DNA from: CS4-C045 sp963844115
Lineage (GTDB): Bacteria; Planctomycetota; Planctomycetia; Pirellulales; UBA7805
NCBI GenBank assembly: GCA_963844115.1
Contig: CAWJNN010000023.1
Span: 62,001 to 126,000 of the forward strand
Length of the DNA stretch: 64,000 bases
Reading direction: 5' to 3'
The notes under the pieces are model-generated. The model ran no database searches. It saw only the letters and a list, made by a program, of their open reading frames with translations, and was not told the origin of the DNA. The translations under genes were made by a program, and so were the position numbers. Of this stretch, positions 1 through 8,324 are shown piece by piece. Position 1 is the first letter of the stretch. The number at the start of each line of letters is the position of its first letter.

Positions 1-458
1 TCGCCGAGTTTCGTGGTCTGGGTCGCCGCCTGCAACGCCTGGGGGAACATGCAGGCGTGCACGTTTGGGACGATTTCGCTCATCATCCCACCGCGATTAC
101 CGCCACGCTGGCCGCGTTACGCGAGGTTCATCCTAACTCTCGGTTATGGTGCGTTTTCCAGCCACATCAAGCGCTGCGAACCCGACACCTGATGGACGAA
201 TTCGCGCGTTCGTTGCAAAATGCAGATGTCGTTGCTGTCGCGCCCGTCTATCGTGCCCGGGAAGGCGAATGGCAGCCGGGAGAACCGACGGCCGCCGATC
301 TCGCGACAGTGGTCCGAAGTTTCGGGACCAAAACAATGATCTGCGACACACTAGACCAGATTCAACAACAGTTGACCTGTTGTCCCGGCGACGTGCTGGT
401 TACATTGGGTGCCGGAAATATATCGAAGATTAGCCATGACTTTGCAAACCGGATTTGA
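1..458 (+). CDS. murC: UDP-N-acetylmuramate--L-alanine ligase, C-terminal part
   Basis: This is the 3' end of a gene that begins before the window, read in the frame starting at base 3. The enzyme adds L-alanine to UDP-MurNAc in the cytoplasm, the first step of building the peptidoglycan peptide. The family hallmark DDFAHHPTAI is visible near the left edge (usually DDYAHHPTE/AI), followed by the Mur ligase C-terminal domain with a phenylalanine-rich 'VFQPHQ' strand and the 'DVLVTLGAGNI' segment typical of MurC. The stop at 456-458 lies inside the start of murB, so the two genes are translationally coupled. Only about 150 residues are present. The family is clear despite the truncation. Confidence 0.93.
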   Translation, partial: AEFRGLGRRLQRLGEHAGVHVWDDFAHHPTAITATLAALREVHPNSRLWCVFQPHQALRTRHLMDEFARSLQNADVVAVAPVYRAREGEWQPGEPTAADLATVVRSFGTKTMICDTLDQIQQQLTCCPGDVLVTLGAGNISKISHDFANRI

Positions 459-1314
459 AGATATCGTTCAATGCGATGTGCCGCTGGCCGAACACACCTG
501 GTTCAAGCTGGGTGGGGCCGTCGAGTACTTCGCCGAACCGACCTCGGTCGAACAGCTCGAGGCGCTCGTACGACGCTGCCGTGAGGAAGATGTCCCGCTT
601 AGGATGCTGGGCGGTGGCTCCAACGTGCTGGTTCGCGACGAAGGCGTCAAAGGGATGGTCATCAGCCTTGCCGGTGACGAATTCCAGCGGATCGAAATTA
701 AGGGCCAGCGCGTTATCGCGGCTGGTGGTGCGAAATTGGGGCACGTGATCTCCAGCGCGGTCCGTGCCGGGTTGGGCGGTATCGAAGCCCTGGTTGGTAT
801 TCCCGGATCGGTGGGCGGTGCCCTGCACGGAAATGCCGGCGGACGCGGCGGTGATATCGGGCAATGGACCTGTCAGGCAACCGTCATGACCCGCTCCGGC
901 GAAATCCATCAGCGCAATCGCGAAGACCTGGCATTCGGCTATCGTGAGAGCAGCCTGGACGAACTGGTGATACTGGAAGGCCAATTCGAGCTGGAGGAAG
1001 AGGACGCGGACGAACTGACCAAGAAAATGCAAAAGAATTGGATCATCAAAAAAGCCGGCCAACCGCTCGCTCATCAAAGCGCCGGATGCATCTTTAAAAA
1101 TCCCCGAGGCATGAGCGCCGCGATGATCATCGAACAAGCGGGGATGAAAGGCGCCAGCGTCGGTCACGCTATGGTCAGTGATCGGCACGCCAATTTTATC
1201 GTCGTCGAACAAGGCGCGACGGCCAAGGAAGTCCTGAAGCTGATCGACGACATCCGTTCGTCGGTCACCGAGCGGCTGGGAGTTGATCTCGATACGGAAA
1301 TCGAAATCTGGTAA
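436..1314 (+). CDS. murB: UDP-N-acetylenolpyruvoylglucosamine reductase MurB
   Basis: This FAD-dependent reductase converts UDP-GlcNAc-enolpyruvate to UDP-MurNAc. Visible features in the 292-residue product are the FAD-binding GGGSNVLV at about residue 60, the GIPGSVGGALHGNAGG loop near 120, the conserved SAGCIFKNP near 215 whose serine is the usual proton donor, and a C-terminal acidic DTEIEIW. The frame is also open from a GTG at 409. I prefer the ATG at 436 because it puts the conserved 'H-T-W-F-K-L-G-G' segment at the usual distance from the start. It overlaps the murC stop by 23 bases. Length and motif order are normal. Confidence 0.95.
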   Translation: MTLQTGFEDIVQCDVPLAEHTWFKLGGAVEYFAEPTSVEQLEALVRRCREEDVPLRMLGGGSNVLVRDEGVKGMVISLAGDEFQRIEIKGQRVIAAGGAKLGHVISSAVRAGLGGIEALVGIPGSVGGALHGNAGGRGGDIGQWTCQATVMTRSGEIHQRNREDLAFGYRESSLDELVILEGQFELEEEDADELTKKMQKNWIIKKAGQPLAHQSAGCIFKNPRGMSAAMIIEQAGMKGASVGHAMVSDRHANFIVVEQGATAKEVLKLIDDIRSSVTERLGVDLDTEIEIW

Positions 1315-1322
1315 ACATAAGA

Positions 1323-1367
1323 GAGTTATCAAGGAAGATAACACGGAGTTGTCAAGGAGGATAACAC
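1323..1367 (+). repeat. Tandem 22-bp repeat carrying two Shine-Dalgarno-like cores before ddl
   Basis: Two copies of a 22-base unit (1323-1344 and 1346-1367) differ at two bases and are one base apart. Each holds an AAGGA core flanked by GTTATC/GATAAC-like arms. The second copy has AAGGAGG eight to nine bases before the ddl ATG at 1369, so it is the working ribosome-binding site. The first is an upstream duplicate. The repeat fills the whole murB-ddl gap. Confidence 0.7.
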
Positions 1368-1368
1368 C

Positions 1369-2400
1369 ATGTCGTTTATTGCACATCGTAAGGAATTGGA
1401 AGCCGACCCGTTTCTTGATATCGCCGTCCTCGCAGGCGGTGACTCATCCGAACGCGAAGTCAGCCTGGCTAGTGGTCGCCGCGTCGCCTGGGCGCTGGAA
1501 CAGAAGGGTCATGGCGTCGCCGTTTTTGATCCATGCGACGGCGACTTGTTCGGCATCAACTGGAATCAATTTGACGCCTGCTTTGTCGCCCTCCACGGAG
1601 GCGCCGGCGAAGACGGTCGCGTTCAGTTGCAACTCGAAGAACTTGCCGTGCCCTATACGGGCAGCGGCCCCGTGGTATCGCGGCTGGCGATCAGCAAGTC
1701 GGCGACCAAGGATCGACTACAACAGTGTGCCGTTCCCACGCCGGCTGCGTATTCGTTTCGGCGCGACGACGATCCGGCCCAAATTGCCGCCAAGGTCCGG
1801 CGGCTTGGATTTCCGGTCGTGGTGAAACCAGACGGCCAAGGAAGCAGCCTGGGAGTCACGGTCGCCGCGGACGAACCGCAGCTGCAACAAGCCATTGAGA
1901 CGGCTGGGCAGTTCGAATCGTATCTGCTGGCGGAAAAACGGATTGTCGGTCGCGAGTTCACGGTCGCCGTCGTCGACCGCCAGCCACTGCCGGCACTGGA
2001 AGTCAGCCACGACCAATCGACATTCGATTACGATGGGAAAACCGGCTCCGGCAATGTGGAGTATCGGTTCAGCAACGATTGGGCGGCCGAAACCGCACAG
2101 CAACTGGCCGTCAGGGCCGCCGATGCCGTTGGTTCACGTAGTTTGATTCGCGTCGATCTGATCATCGACCGCGGTGGGCAGCCCTGGGTGTTGGAAGTCA
2201 ACACAGTGCCCGGAATGACCGAACATAGTCTGGCACCAATGGCCGCCCGCGAAGCCGGATTCGAGATGTCAGATTTCTGCGACCGGCTGGTGCGCCTCTG
2301 TTTACCAGAGGAAGAGTATCAATATGCCGGCCGGCAGCTCGGCCAGACGAAAACTGGCAAAGCGCCAACATGGAGTCAAACCATCCGCGCCGCCTCCTGA
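1369..2400 (+). CDS. ddl: D-alanine--D-alanine ligase
   Basis: This cytoplasmic ATP-grasp enzyme makes the D-Ala-D-Ala dipeptide for peptidoglycan. The 343-residue sequence shows the N-terminal GGDSSEREVSLASG, the VALHGGAGEDG motif, the substrate loop YTGSGPVVSRLAISK, the ATP-grasp strand VVKPDGQGSSLGV and the metal/D-Ala site EVNTVPGMTEHSL. The SD is a perfect AAGGAGG. It follows murB by 54 bases in the same direction, as in a dcw-type cluster. The usual next genes (ftsQ, ftsA, ftsZ) do not follow: the next genes are on the opposite strand. The C-terminal 30 residues are basic and variable. Confidence 0.96.
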   Translation: MSFIAHRKELEADPFLDIAVLAGGDSSEREVSLASGRRVAWALEQKGHGVAVFDPCDGDLFGINWNQFDACFVALHGGAGEDGRVQLQLEELAVPYTGSGPVVSRLAISKSATKDRLQQCAVPTPAAYSFRRDDDPAQIAAKVRRLGFPVVVKPDGQGSSLGVTVAADEPQLQQAIETAGQFESYLLAEKRIVGREFTVAVVDRQPLPALEVSHDQSTFDYDGKTGSGNVEYRFSNDWAAETAQQLAVRAADAVGSRSLIRVDLIIDRGGQPWVLEVNTVPGMTEHSLAPMAAREAGFEMSDFCDRLVRLCLPEEEYQYAGRQLGQTKTGKAPTWSQTIRAAS

Positions 2401-2438
2401 TGGCGTGATGGCAGCGGTCCCTTGAATTCGGCAACCCG

Positions 2439-2651
2439 CTATTTCGGCGCGCCCATCCGCGAAGTCCGCGGAGAGTCGAGCGGCTGTTGCCGAGCGTCGG
2501 CGTCCTGCTTCAACTCTTCGCGAATGACCTCGTACTCGTCCGGGGCCTCGATTCCGATCCGGACGCCGCCCTGACCAATGCGTACGATGGTCACGGCAAT
2601 CTTGTCCCCAATCAGAATCCGCTCGCCTAATTTCCTGGATAGCACTAGCAT
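2439..2651 (-). CDS. csrA: Carbon storage regulator CsrA
   Basis: This small RNA-binding translational regulator blocks ribosome binding on target mRNAs at GGA motifs. The product begins MLVLSRKLGERILIGD and includes the VRIGIEAP strand, both diagnostic of CsrA. At 70 residues it has a family-typical core plus a short charged tail. An in-frame ATG at 2681 would add ten residues, but the family always starts at the methionine before L-V-L-S-R, so I place the start at 2651. It converges on ddl. FliW and flagellin genes, common CsrA partners, are not in the window. Confidence 0.93.
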   Translation of the reverse strand: MLVLSRKLGERILIGDKIAVTIVRIGQGGVRIGIEAPDEYEVIREELKQDADARQQPLDSPRTSRMGAPK

Positions 2652-2690
2652 TCGTTTCACCGATGCTTGAGATCTTCCCAAGCTCGGTCC

Positions 2691-2879
2691 TCATCGTCCA
2701 TGAACAACAATCGTAAGCGCCTTTCGGTGTTCCGTCGCGACGGAAGGGGTTGCCGAAACCGTTAACGGTGTCAACGAAATCCGCCGTATTCGCTCCGCAA
2801 CCAGACCAAGATGGTAGCCGCCGTCAAACCAGATTGCAAATATCTCGCACTCGTTGTGATCAATATGTTCCGGGGTCAT
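2691..2879 (-). CDS. Possible small hypothetical protein upstream of csrA
   Basis: This is an open frame of 62 codons from an ATG at 2879 (84 from an alternative start at 2942) ending 40 bases before csrA on the same strand. The translation, MTPEHIDHNECEIFAIWFD..., is mixed and not low-complexity, so it could be a real short gene co-transcribed with csrA. I recognise no family, and the codon pattern cannot be tested by eye. It may be chance. Confidence 0.25.
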   Translation of the reverse strand: MTPEHIDHNECEIFAIWFDGGYHLGLVAERIRRISLTPLTVSATPSVATEHRKALTIVVHGR

Positions 2880-3000
2880 GCGGGCAATAAGCGGTTTGGG
2901 TAAACATAGATTGCCGCATAGCGATCCTAATCCCACGCTCAAGTCTTGAAGTTACCTACTTTCAAAACCCGCTGCCTTAGAACATTTCGCAGTAATTTTT

Positions 3001-3025
3001 GTACGATGGGTCTCCGAACCCGTCG
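3001..3025 (+). repeat. Single copy of dispersed 25-base element
   Basis: The 25 bases begin GTACGATGGG and end CCCGTCG. The reverse complement of 62837-62861 is identical, and 31297-31321 matches it except for the three variable positions. Here only one arm is present, in the otherwise empty 2.9-3.2 kb gap. Confidence 0.7.
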
Positions 3026-3235
3026 ATGCGCCGCTTCGAACAGCCCTCCCACGCACGATGATACGCTAGCACGTGAAAAAAGTTAGTTAGCGAGGGAAAT
3101 ACCCGGCGAGAACCTATCCCTCGCTCACGCAGTGGCTTGTGAAAACGGACAATCCGCAACTTCAAAACGGGCACGGATGCCGGATTGTCCCCCGAACCGC
3201 GAAACATCGACCACTGTCGATATAAAGCTCGTCAA

Positions 3236-3409
3236 AGTCCACTGCCCAGCGACCACAGTCCACCGTCCACTGCCCAGCGACCACAGTCCACCGTCCATCG
3301 TCCACACTGTCCACCGTCCACTGTCCATCGTCCACCGTCCATAGTCCACCGTCTACCGTCCATAGTCCACCGTCCATAGTCCACCGTCCATAGTCCACCG
3401 TCTACCCTT
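3236..3409 (+). repeat. Degenerate heptanucleotide tandem array (GTCCACC/GTCCATA)
   Basis: About 170 bases built from seven-base words GTCCACC, GTCCATA, GTCCACT, GTCTACC and GTCCATC. A longer internal duplication (3240-3259 repeated at 3267-3286) is also visible. The array runs exactly up to the stop codon of the leftward gene at 3402. It creates several spurious open frames rich in WTVDGG on the minus strand. Together with the rest of 2943-3235, which shows no gene, it fills the interval between csrA and the hydrolase. Confidence 0.85.
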
Positions 3410-3995
3410 CGGGTGGCGCCTGCTGGACCAGTTGGCTGATCTGTTTGAATTCGGGAGTACCCGATGTCTGGCACCATTCGAACATCGCCGCTTCGGTCGT
3501 CGTGACGGTCGCGCCGGCCGTCTCCATTCGCCGCAGCCCGATTTCGTAATCGATCGGGAAACGGGAACCGACCGCGTCGGCGGCGACGAAAACGGCCAAC
3601 CCGGAGGCCAGCAGATCGAGAACGGTTTGTTGTACGCAAACATGAGCTTCGATGCCTACGACCAGGATCTTCCTGACGCCTTGCTGGTCGAAGCGATCAA
3701 AAATCTGTTCGCACTGGATACAGCTAAACGAATCCTTGTCCGTAAATTCGTCGATTCGTTCGGCCAGTTCCGGTACCGTCGGCCCCAGTCCTTTCGGATA
3801 CTGTTCGGTACCCGCGACCGGGATATTATGGATCCGCGCGGCATCGATCAGCCGCCCAATGTTCCAGATGATTGTTGCGTGTCGCGGAACCAGCGTGATC
3901 AACTTGCCCTGCACATCGACGACCAGCAACCCCGTATCGAGCGGCGACATGACGTGCGGACTGCGAGACCAGCGACTGTTACTCATAATGGACAA
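3402..3995 (-). CDS. Isochorismatase-family cysteine hydrolase
   Basis: A 197-residue Rossmann-like amidohydrolase of the isochorismatase/nicotinamidase fold. The catalytic triad is readable: Asp in LLVVDVQGKL, Lys in FTDKDSFSC and Cys in GIEAHVCVQQT. The spacing fits the YcaC-like/isochorismatase branch. The substrate cannot be deduced, and the metal-binding histidines of true nicotinamidases are not evident. Start codons are possible at 3995, 3986 and 3950. The domain begins at about residue 18, so 3950 (182 residues) is just as plausible. Its 3' end touches the heptamer array. The gene stands alone on its strand. Confidence 0.85.
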   Translation of the reverse strand: MSIMSNSRWSRSPHVMSPLDTGLLVVDVQGKLITLVPRHATIIWNIGRLIDAARIHNIPVAGTEQYPKGLGPTVPELAERIDEFTDKDSFSCIQCEQIFDRFDQQGVRKILVVGIEAHVCVQQTVLDLLASGLAVFVAADAVGSRFPIDYEIGLRRMETAGATVTTTEAAMFEWCQTSGTPEFKQISQLVQQAPPEG

Positions 3996-4070
3996 GATAC
4001 CGAATCGCTGAACGAAAACCTATTGGGGCATCCGCCTGCCCGTGCCCCCGTCCCTCCCTCCGTCCGTGCT

Positions 4071-4106
4071 CACCCCCGCCCCCGCCCCCGCCCCCGCCCC
4101 CGCCCC
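4071..4106 (+). repeat. (CCCCCG)n hexanucleotide run
   Basis: About six units of CCCCCG, interrupted at the edges, in the 128-base gap between the divergently oriented hydrolase and hslV. It ends 18 bases before the hslV ATG. Confidence 0.85.
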
Positions 4107-4123
4107 TGGCAGTCCTTCGATGC

Positions 4124-4687
4124 ATGGGCGACAATGAATCAATGATGAAAATACGATCGACCACGATTTTAAGCGTTCGCAAGGACGGCCAGGTCGCCCT
4201 GGGTGGCGACGGCCAGGTAACGATCGGCAGTTCGATCATGAAGGCCGATGCGACCAAGATTCGGCGTCTGCTGGACGGCAAAGTCATCACCGGTTTTGCC
4301 GGTGGAAGTGCCGATGCCTTTGCGTTGTTAGAGCGTTTCGAAGCGAAATTGAAAGACTATCCGGGCAATGTCCCACGCGCGGCCACCGAACTAGCCAAGG
4401 AGTGGCGGACGGACCGCGCCTTGCGCCGCCTGGAGGCCATGATGGTTGTCATTGACGCCGACAATACGCTGCTAGTGTCTGGTACGGGCGATGTGATTCA
4501 ACCGACCGACGGTATCGCCGGCATCGGCTCGGGCGGTCCCTATGCGATTGCCGCGGCCCGTGCCTTGACCGCGCACTCGTCGCTGACGGCCGCTGAAATC
4601 GTGCGTGCATCGCTGGAGATTGCCAGTGGCATTGATATTTACACCAACGACAACATTGTCGTCGAACAGATTGAGTCCCCATCGTGA
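4124..4687 (+). CDS. hslV: ATP-dependent protease subunit HslV
   Basis: This is the threonine peptidase of the HslVU (ClpQY) two-ring protease. The mature N-terminus follows a short leader: ...KIRS then TTILSVRKDGQVALGGDGQVT, where the first Thr is the nucleophile. The family signature GFAGGSADAFALLERFE and the C-terminal ...GIDIYTNDNI are present. At 187 residues the length is normal. The start is uncertain: ATG codons at 4124, 4142 and 4145 are in frame, the latter two giving a shorter, more usual leader. The stop overlaps the hslU GTG by four bases, giving tight coupling with its partner ATPase. Confidence 0.95.
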   Translation: MGDNESMMKIRSTTILSVRKDGQVALGGDGQVTIGSSIMKADATKIRRLLDGKVITGFAGGSADAFALLERFEAKLKDYPGNVPRAATELAKEWRTDRALRRLEAMMVVIDADNTLLVSGTGDVIQPTDGIAGIGSGGPYAIAAARALTAHSSLTAAEIVRASLEIASGIDIYTNDNIVVEQIESPS

Positions 4688-6033
4688 ATGAGACGCCGGA
4701 CTGTTTAACTCCCCGTCAGATCGTTGACCATCTGGACCGCCATATCGTGGGCCAGCAGGATGCAAAGCGCGCCGTCGCCGTCGCCATTCGCAACCGTTGG
4801 CGACGTCAACAATTGGCGGAAGAGATGCGAGCGGAGGTTGCGCCAAAGAACATCCTGATGATCGGATCGACGGGTGTCGGCAAGACCGAGATCGCACGGC
4901 GACTGGCCAGGTTGACCGGGGCGCCGTTCATCAAAGTCGAGGCATCCAAGTACACGGAAGTTGGCTACTACGGCCGGGACGTCGAAAGCATGATTCGCGA
5001 GCTGGTCGAAAATGCGATTGGCCTGGTTCGCGAGCGGGAACAAAAACAGGTTGAAGAAGAAGCACGACAGCGCGTCGAACAACGCCTGGTGGATCTACTG
5101 GCACCCCAGCCGGCCGCCATCGCAGTCGGAACGGACAGCCCGGAGTCGCCGGAACGTTACGAGCGGACCCGAGAAAAGATGCTGGCCATGTTGCGCACGG
5201 GTGAGATGGAAAACCGCAAGGTCGAAATCGTATCGGAACAAAAAGCGATGCCGATGATGTTCACCAACATGGGTGCCGAGCAGATGGATGTCGACCTGCA
5301 GGGAATGTTCGAAAAGATCATGCCCCGCAACACGGTCCGTCGCGATTTGACCGTGGCCGAAGCGCGCGTCGTATTGTTCGAGGAGGAATGTGAAGCGTTA
5401 ATTAATCAGGAAAAGGTCAATGCCCAGGCGATCGACCTGGCGGAAAATGTCGGGATCGTGTTTGTGGACGAAATCGACAAGGTGGTAGCCAGCGAGAATT
5501 CGCGAAGTGCCGATGTGTCGCGAGAAGGGGTCCAACGCGACTTGCTGCCGATTGTCGAAGGCACGACCGTGCAGACTCGCTATGGGATGATCAAGACCGA
5601 CCATATCCTGTTCGTCGCTGCCGGAGCGTTTCACCGGAACAGCCCTAGTGACCTGATGCCGGAACTGCAGGGTCGCTTTCCGATCCGTGTCGAATTGAAC
5701 GACCTGACCAAGGAAGATTTCGTCCGCATCCTGACCGAGCCGAAGGGATCGTTGACCAGGCAATACGTCGCCTTGATGGCGACCGAAGGCGTGACAATCG
5801 AGTTTACCGACGACGCCGTCGAGGCTCTGGCTGAATACGCTTTCAAAGTGAATCAGACGGCCCAGAACATCGGTGCTCGTCGCTTGTACACGATCCTTGA
5901 ACGACTATTGGAAGAGCTATCCTTTGAAGCTCCGGAAATGAAGATGGGCTCGGTGACCATCAATGCGTCTTATGTCAAAGAGCGACTGGAATCGATAAGC
6001 CACGACGAAGACCTCAGCAAATTCATCCTGTGA
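4684..6033 (+). CDS. hslU: HslU ATPase, unfoldase subunit of HslVU
   Basis: This AAA+ unfoldase feeds substrates into HslV. The 449-residue protein starts with a GTG overlapping the hslV stop. It shows the N-terminal TPRQIVDHLDRHIVGQQDAKRAVA, Walker A GSTGVGKT at about residue 60, an inserted I-domain (residues about 110-240), Walker B IVFVDEID near 258, the sensor region and the conserved C-terminal DEDLSKFIL that docks into HslV. Nothing is missing. The transposase remnant begins just 24 bases after the stop, so the operon ends here. Confidence 0.97.
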   Translation: MNETPDCLTPRQIVDHLDRHIVGQQDAKRAVAVAIRNRWRRQQLAEEMRAEVAPKNILMIGSTGVGKTEIARRLARLTGAPFIKVEASKYTEVGYYGRDVESMIRELVENAIGLVREREQKQVEEEARQRVEQRLVDLLAPQPAAIAVGTDSPESPERYERTREKMLAMLRTGEMENRKVEIVSEQKAMPMMFTNMGAEQMDVDLQGMFEKIMPRNTVRRDLTVAEARVVLFEEECEALINQEKVNAQAIDLAENVGIVFVDEIDKVVASENSRSADVSREGVQRDLLPIVEGTTVQTRYGMIKTDHILFVAAGAFHRNSPSDLMPELQGRFPIRVELNDLTKEDFVRILTEPKGSLTRQYVALMATEGVTIEFTDDAVEALAEYAFKVNQTAQNIGARRLYTILERLLEELSFEAPEMKMGSVTINASYVKERLESISHDEDLSKFIL

Positions 6034-6057
6034 TTCCGCGGAAACATTATTTTGCGC

Positions 6058-6999
6058 TCATCTGCACCACCAGCAGCAATTCCCGACGAGGTGCCTCGGA
6101 GTGGGTCCTGTGGCGGGATTCAATTGCTCGGACTGGAAGATACGCAAGTTAGACAGACGTGGCGATTGCCTGCGGCGAGAGATGCAATCGAGTTGGTAAA
6201 GGCCGCCGGATTTTGACTTCCAATCGAGGCTCTTCAGCTGGCGGAGGTGAGGAGCGTTACTTGCTAAGCCATCTTCCACGACGATCAGTTTCAAGTTCGG
6301 ATGTTCGTCTCGAATCTTCTGCAGCAGACGCTTGCCCGCGTTGCGTTCGCAGTCGTTCTTGTTGTCGCCATCTTGCTTAATGATCGGCTCTGGCGCGAGT
6401 GGGATGACCTGCTTGTGATCGGGGTGAACGACCGCCGCTCCCAGCATCTGATGATGGTAGGTGATCTCGCCTGTCTTGCTGTTCTTTTTTTGCAGGCACG
6501 ACTCGCAATGAATCTTTTTCGACGAGAAGTATCCCGTGCCATCCATCGACACCAGATAACAGCCTTCATGAAAGGTGTACGGTTCCAGCGCCTTCCCGCG
6601 TTGCAGTTGTCGAAAGACATCGTTAAACATGGGCCGGAGTAAATCCGGTTCGAGCGGATCGAGAATCGCTCGCATCTGAGTGTCGCTCGGAACATCCAGG
6701 ACACGAAACAGGTTCTTGATATTCTCGTCGTTGCGACGTTCTTGAAAGAACAGCAGAGACGGATCTTTCAAGGCGAACAGCGCGATGGCGGACATCACGG
6801 CATCGGCCATGGAGTACTGGCAATCGGATTTGTCGCGTGTGTCCGGAAGTTGCTTCGCTCGCAGGCGAACTTGCCGAATGAGCGGATCAAAGGAGAGATG
6901 TTTCCGTGTTTTGACAGGAATGGCATCTGGGTGCAGCATGAGGGAGACTCCAGGGACATTGTTCGCGAGCGCCCTGCAAGTCCCTCTGAGAGCCGCCAT
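6058..6999 (-). pseudogene. DDE transposase, 3'-truncated
   Basis: A 313-codon frame with the N-terminal part of a DDE transposase. SMDGTGYFSSKKIHC holds the first catalytic Asp and IVVEDGLASNAPHLRQL the second, with the Cys pair CESCLQKK and the segment GEITYHHQMLGAAVVHPDH between them. After HLRQL the family similarity that I recognise stops, and the frame runs into about 55 unrelated residues. The last catalytic Glu is therefore absent and the element is probably dead. The family looks IS4/ISNCY-like, but I am not certain. No terminal inverted repeats or target duplication could be recognised. It abuts hslU on one side and the cassette array on the other. Confidence 0.75.
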
Positions 7000-7221
7000 G
7001 AATCATCAGCTTCCATTCAATGCTTGTCCCTCCCGAAAAGAAAAGTGAACTCAAGCTGCTAGCAGAGCAGGCTTACGAGACGCTAGCCGTCATAGCTGCG
7101 GTTTTGCCATAGAATCAGAACGCATTTGGCGCGATCGGGAATTGCTGGTTCACCATCGATGATGCTCGGACCAAATTGGCCTCACTGTACCCTAAAATTA
7201 AAAATTGACAGAGCACTAGCC
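7000..7221. other. Short gene-free stretch between transposase remnant and first attC
   Basis: No credible gene, terminator or inverted end was found here. It is more AT-rich near 7190-7210 than its surroundings. It may hold the missing transposon end or the degraded start of the array. Confidence 0.4.
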
Positions 7222-7363
7222 GTCCAACAAAACATGGCCGCATGGTCCGCTGCGCGGATCGCCTTCTCTCTTTGATTGACTGGCGCCGGCATAATAGAAT
7301 CTATTGGTTGTTTAACGTCGCTCGCTTCGTTCACGGCGGCGACCACCAGCCGAACCGTTGGCC
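7222..7363 (+). repeat. attC site 1 (integron recombination site)
   Basis: Starts with GTCCAAC (7222-7228, fits RYYYAAC) and ends with GTTGGCC (7357-7363). Inside are the array-wide words CATGGCCGC, GCTGCGCGG and CGCTCGCTTCG...CGGCGGCGACCACC. The outer boxes pair imperfectly and the inner left/right boxes pair only partly (TGGTC/GACCA plus CGC/GCG). It is a family member but a weaker one. Length 142 bases. Confidence 0.7.
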
Positions 7364-7371
7364 GCTCAAGT

Positions 7372-7659
7372 TCAGAGCCGGTCGAGATCTCGTTCTGCTC
7401 GAACGATGCGCACCACCTCAACGCCATCGGAAGCGCCGCGGAAGAAGATCACGTAGTTGCCAGACACAAAGCTTCGGCACCGCCCATGACTACGTGTCGT
7501 CCGTTCTTGCCCCATTTCAGGATTTTGGGCCAATATTTCACAGGTTGATTCAATCTTTTCGATCCACCGGTACGCCGCGTCTGGTTTGTCGCGCGAAATG
7601 TACTCGGCGTTTTCATACAAGTCCGCAGCTGCGAGGGTCGAGTAGTGAACCGAGGCCAT
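7372..7659 (-). CDS. ParE/RelE-family toxin (cassette, inverted)
   Basis: A 95-residue protein of the ParE/RelE toxin superfamily: N-terminal beta strand VHYSTLAAADLYENAEYI, the helix SRDKPDAAYRWIEKIESTCEILAQNPEMGQ, and the strands CRSFVSGNYVIFFRGASDGVEVVRIVRAERDLDRL. Such toxins act on gyrase or ribosome-bound mRNA. Which target applies here cannot be told. It sits three bases after its antitoxin and lies between two attC sites, on the strand opposite to the usual cassette direction. It is clearly related to the toxin at 13020-13307, so the array carries two versions of the same module. Confidence 0.85.
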   Translation of the reverse strand: MASVHYSTLAAADLYENAEYISRDKPDAAYRWIEKIESTCEILAQNPEMGQERTTRSHGRCRSFVSGNYVIFFRGASDGVEVVRIVRAERDLDRL

Positions 7660-7661
7660 TC

Positions 7662-7907
7662 CTAATTTTCAGCCCGATCTTCGACCGCTTTAATGCGCCT
7701 TCGCGCTTCCGCGTAGACTTGGCTGGCTTCAACGCGGTTGCCAGCGTCAAGGTCATCAAGACCTGCTTGAATGTCCGTGTCGAGTTCCTCGCGTAGGACA
7801 ATTAGCCGAAGACCTTCGGCGACGACTTCCTCTTCGTTACGGAACCTGCCTTCAGCGATTAGCCTCTGCACCACCGGACTGTAGTCGCTGGGTATCTCGA
7901 CGCTCAT
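7662..7907 (-). CDS. ParD-like antitoxin (cassette, inverted)
   Basis: An 81-residue protein, MSVEIPSDYSPVVQRLIAEG..., with the helix pattern FRNEEEVVAEGLRLIVLREEL seen in ParD/CopG-like type II antitoxins (N-terminal dimer/DNA-binding helix and an acidic, flexible C-terminus that wraps the toxin). The open frame extends 13 codons upstream, but the ATG at 7907 matches the start of the homologous antitoxin at 13549. The pair would need its own promoter, in 7908-7932 or within attC site 2, because it runs against the array. Confidence 0.8.
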   Translation of the reverse strand: MSVEIPSDYSPVVQRLIAEGRFRNEEEVVAEGLRLIVLREELDTDIQAGLDDLDAGNRVEASQVYAEARRRIKAVEDRAEN

Positions 7908-7932
7908 TGCATGTCTCCAAAAGCACCATGGC

Positions 7933-8072
7933 GTCCAACAAGGCATGGCCGCAAGGCCGCTGCGCGGACGCCTCGTCCCTTATTCTACGTCGTCTCCCTT
8001 GGTATAATCAACTTGGAATTGGTGACTGATTCTGGCCAGAGGGCCCGGCGTCGGCCATGTTAACCGTTGGGC
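7933..8072 (+). repeat. attC site 2 (best-formed uninterrupted site)
   Basis: Outer boxes GTCCAAC (7933-7939) and GTTGGGC (8066-8072). Inner boxes CATGGCCG and CGGCCATG are perfect reverse complements, spaced four and six bases from the outer boxes. This R''-L''...L'-R' layout is the defining structure of integron attC sites. Length 140 bases with an imperfectly paired centre. It shares GCCGCTGCGCGGACGCC and a CCTTGGTATAATCAACTTG-like centre with sites 5 and 6. Confidence 0.85.
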
Positions 8073-8081
8073 GACCTAAAC

Positions 8082-8324
8082 ATGACAGAGTACCAAGACA
8101 TCCTCACGCATGCCTCGCAATTGCCGATTGACGATCGGCTTCGCTTGATCGACGATTTGGCATCTTCCGTTCCCGACGATCATCCGCCTCGCTTGTCGCC
8201 CGAATGGCTCGCCGAAATCAGTCGCCGAAGCGATGAGATCGACGCTGGCACGGCTAAGACGGAAAGCTGGGCGGTGATCCGCGAACGATTGTTCGCCCGT
8301 CATGGCGTTCGCGATGACAGTTGA
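8082..8324 (+). CDS. Addiction-module antitoxin (unstable antitoxin family)
   Basis: An 80-residue acidic protein: EYQDILTHASQLPIDDRLRLIDDLASSVPDD...PRLSPEWLAEISRRSDEIDAGTAKTESWAVIRERL. This matches the short 'addiction module component' antitoxin family that pairs with ParE-like toxins, with its LSPEW...EI.RR..E...G.....SW..V...L pattern. The ATG is at 8082, 10 bases after attC site 2, as expected for a cassette gene. The toxin start lies inside its 3' end, so translation is coupled. Confidence 0.85.
   Translation: MTEYQDILTHASQLPIDDRLRLIDDLASSVPDDHPPRLSPEWLAEISRRSDEIDAGTAKTESWAVIRERLFARHGVRDDS

Noticed and set aside
430..1386. 318-codon minus-strand frame opposite murB
   Set aside because: Antisense shadow of a clear murB gene.
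3236..3409. Repeat arrays considered as CRISPR
   Set aside because: Units are seven bases with no spacers, no repeat of 24-37 bases and no cas genes nearby; the same applies to the other short arrays.
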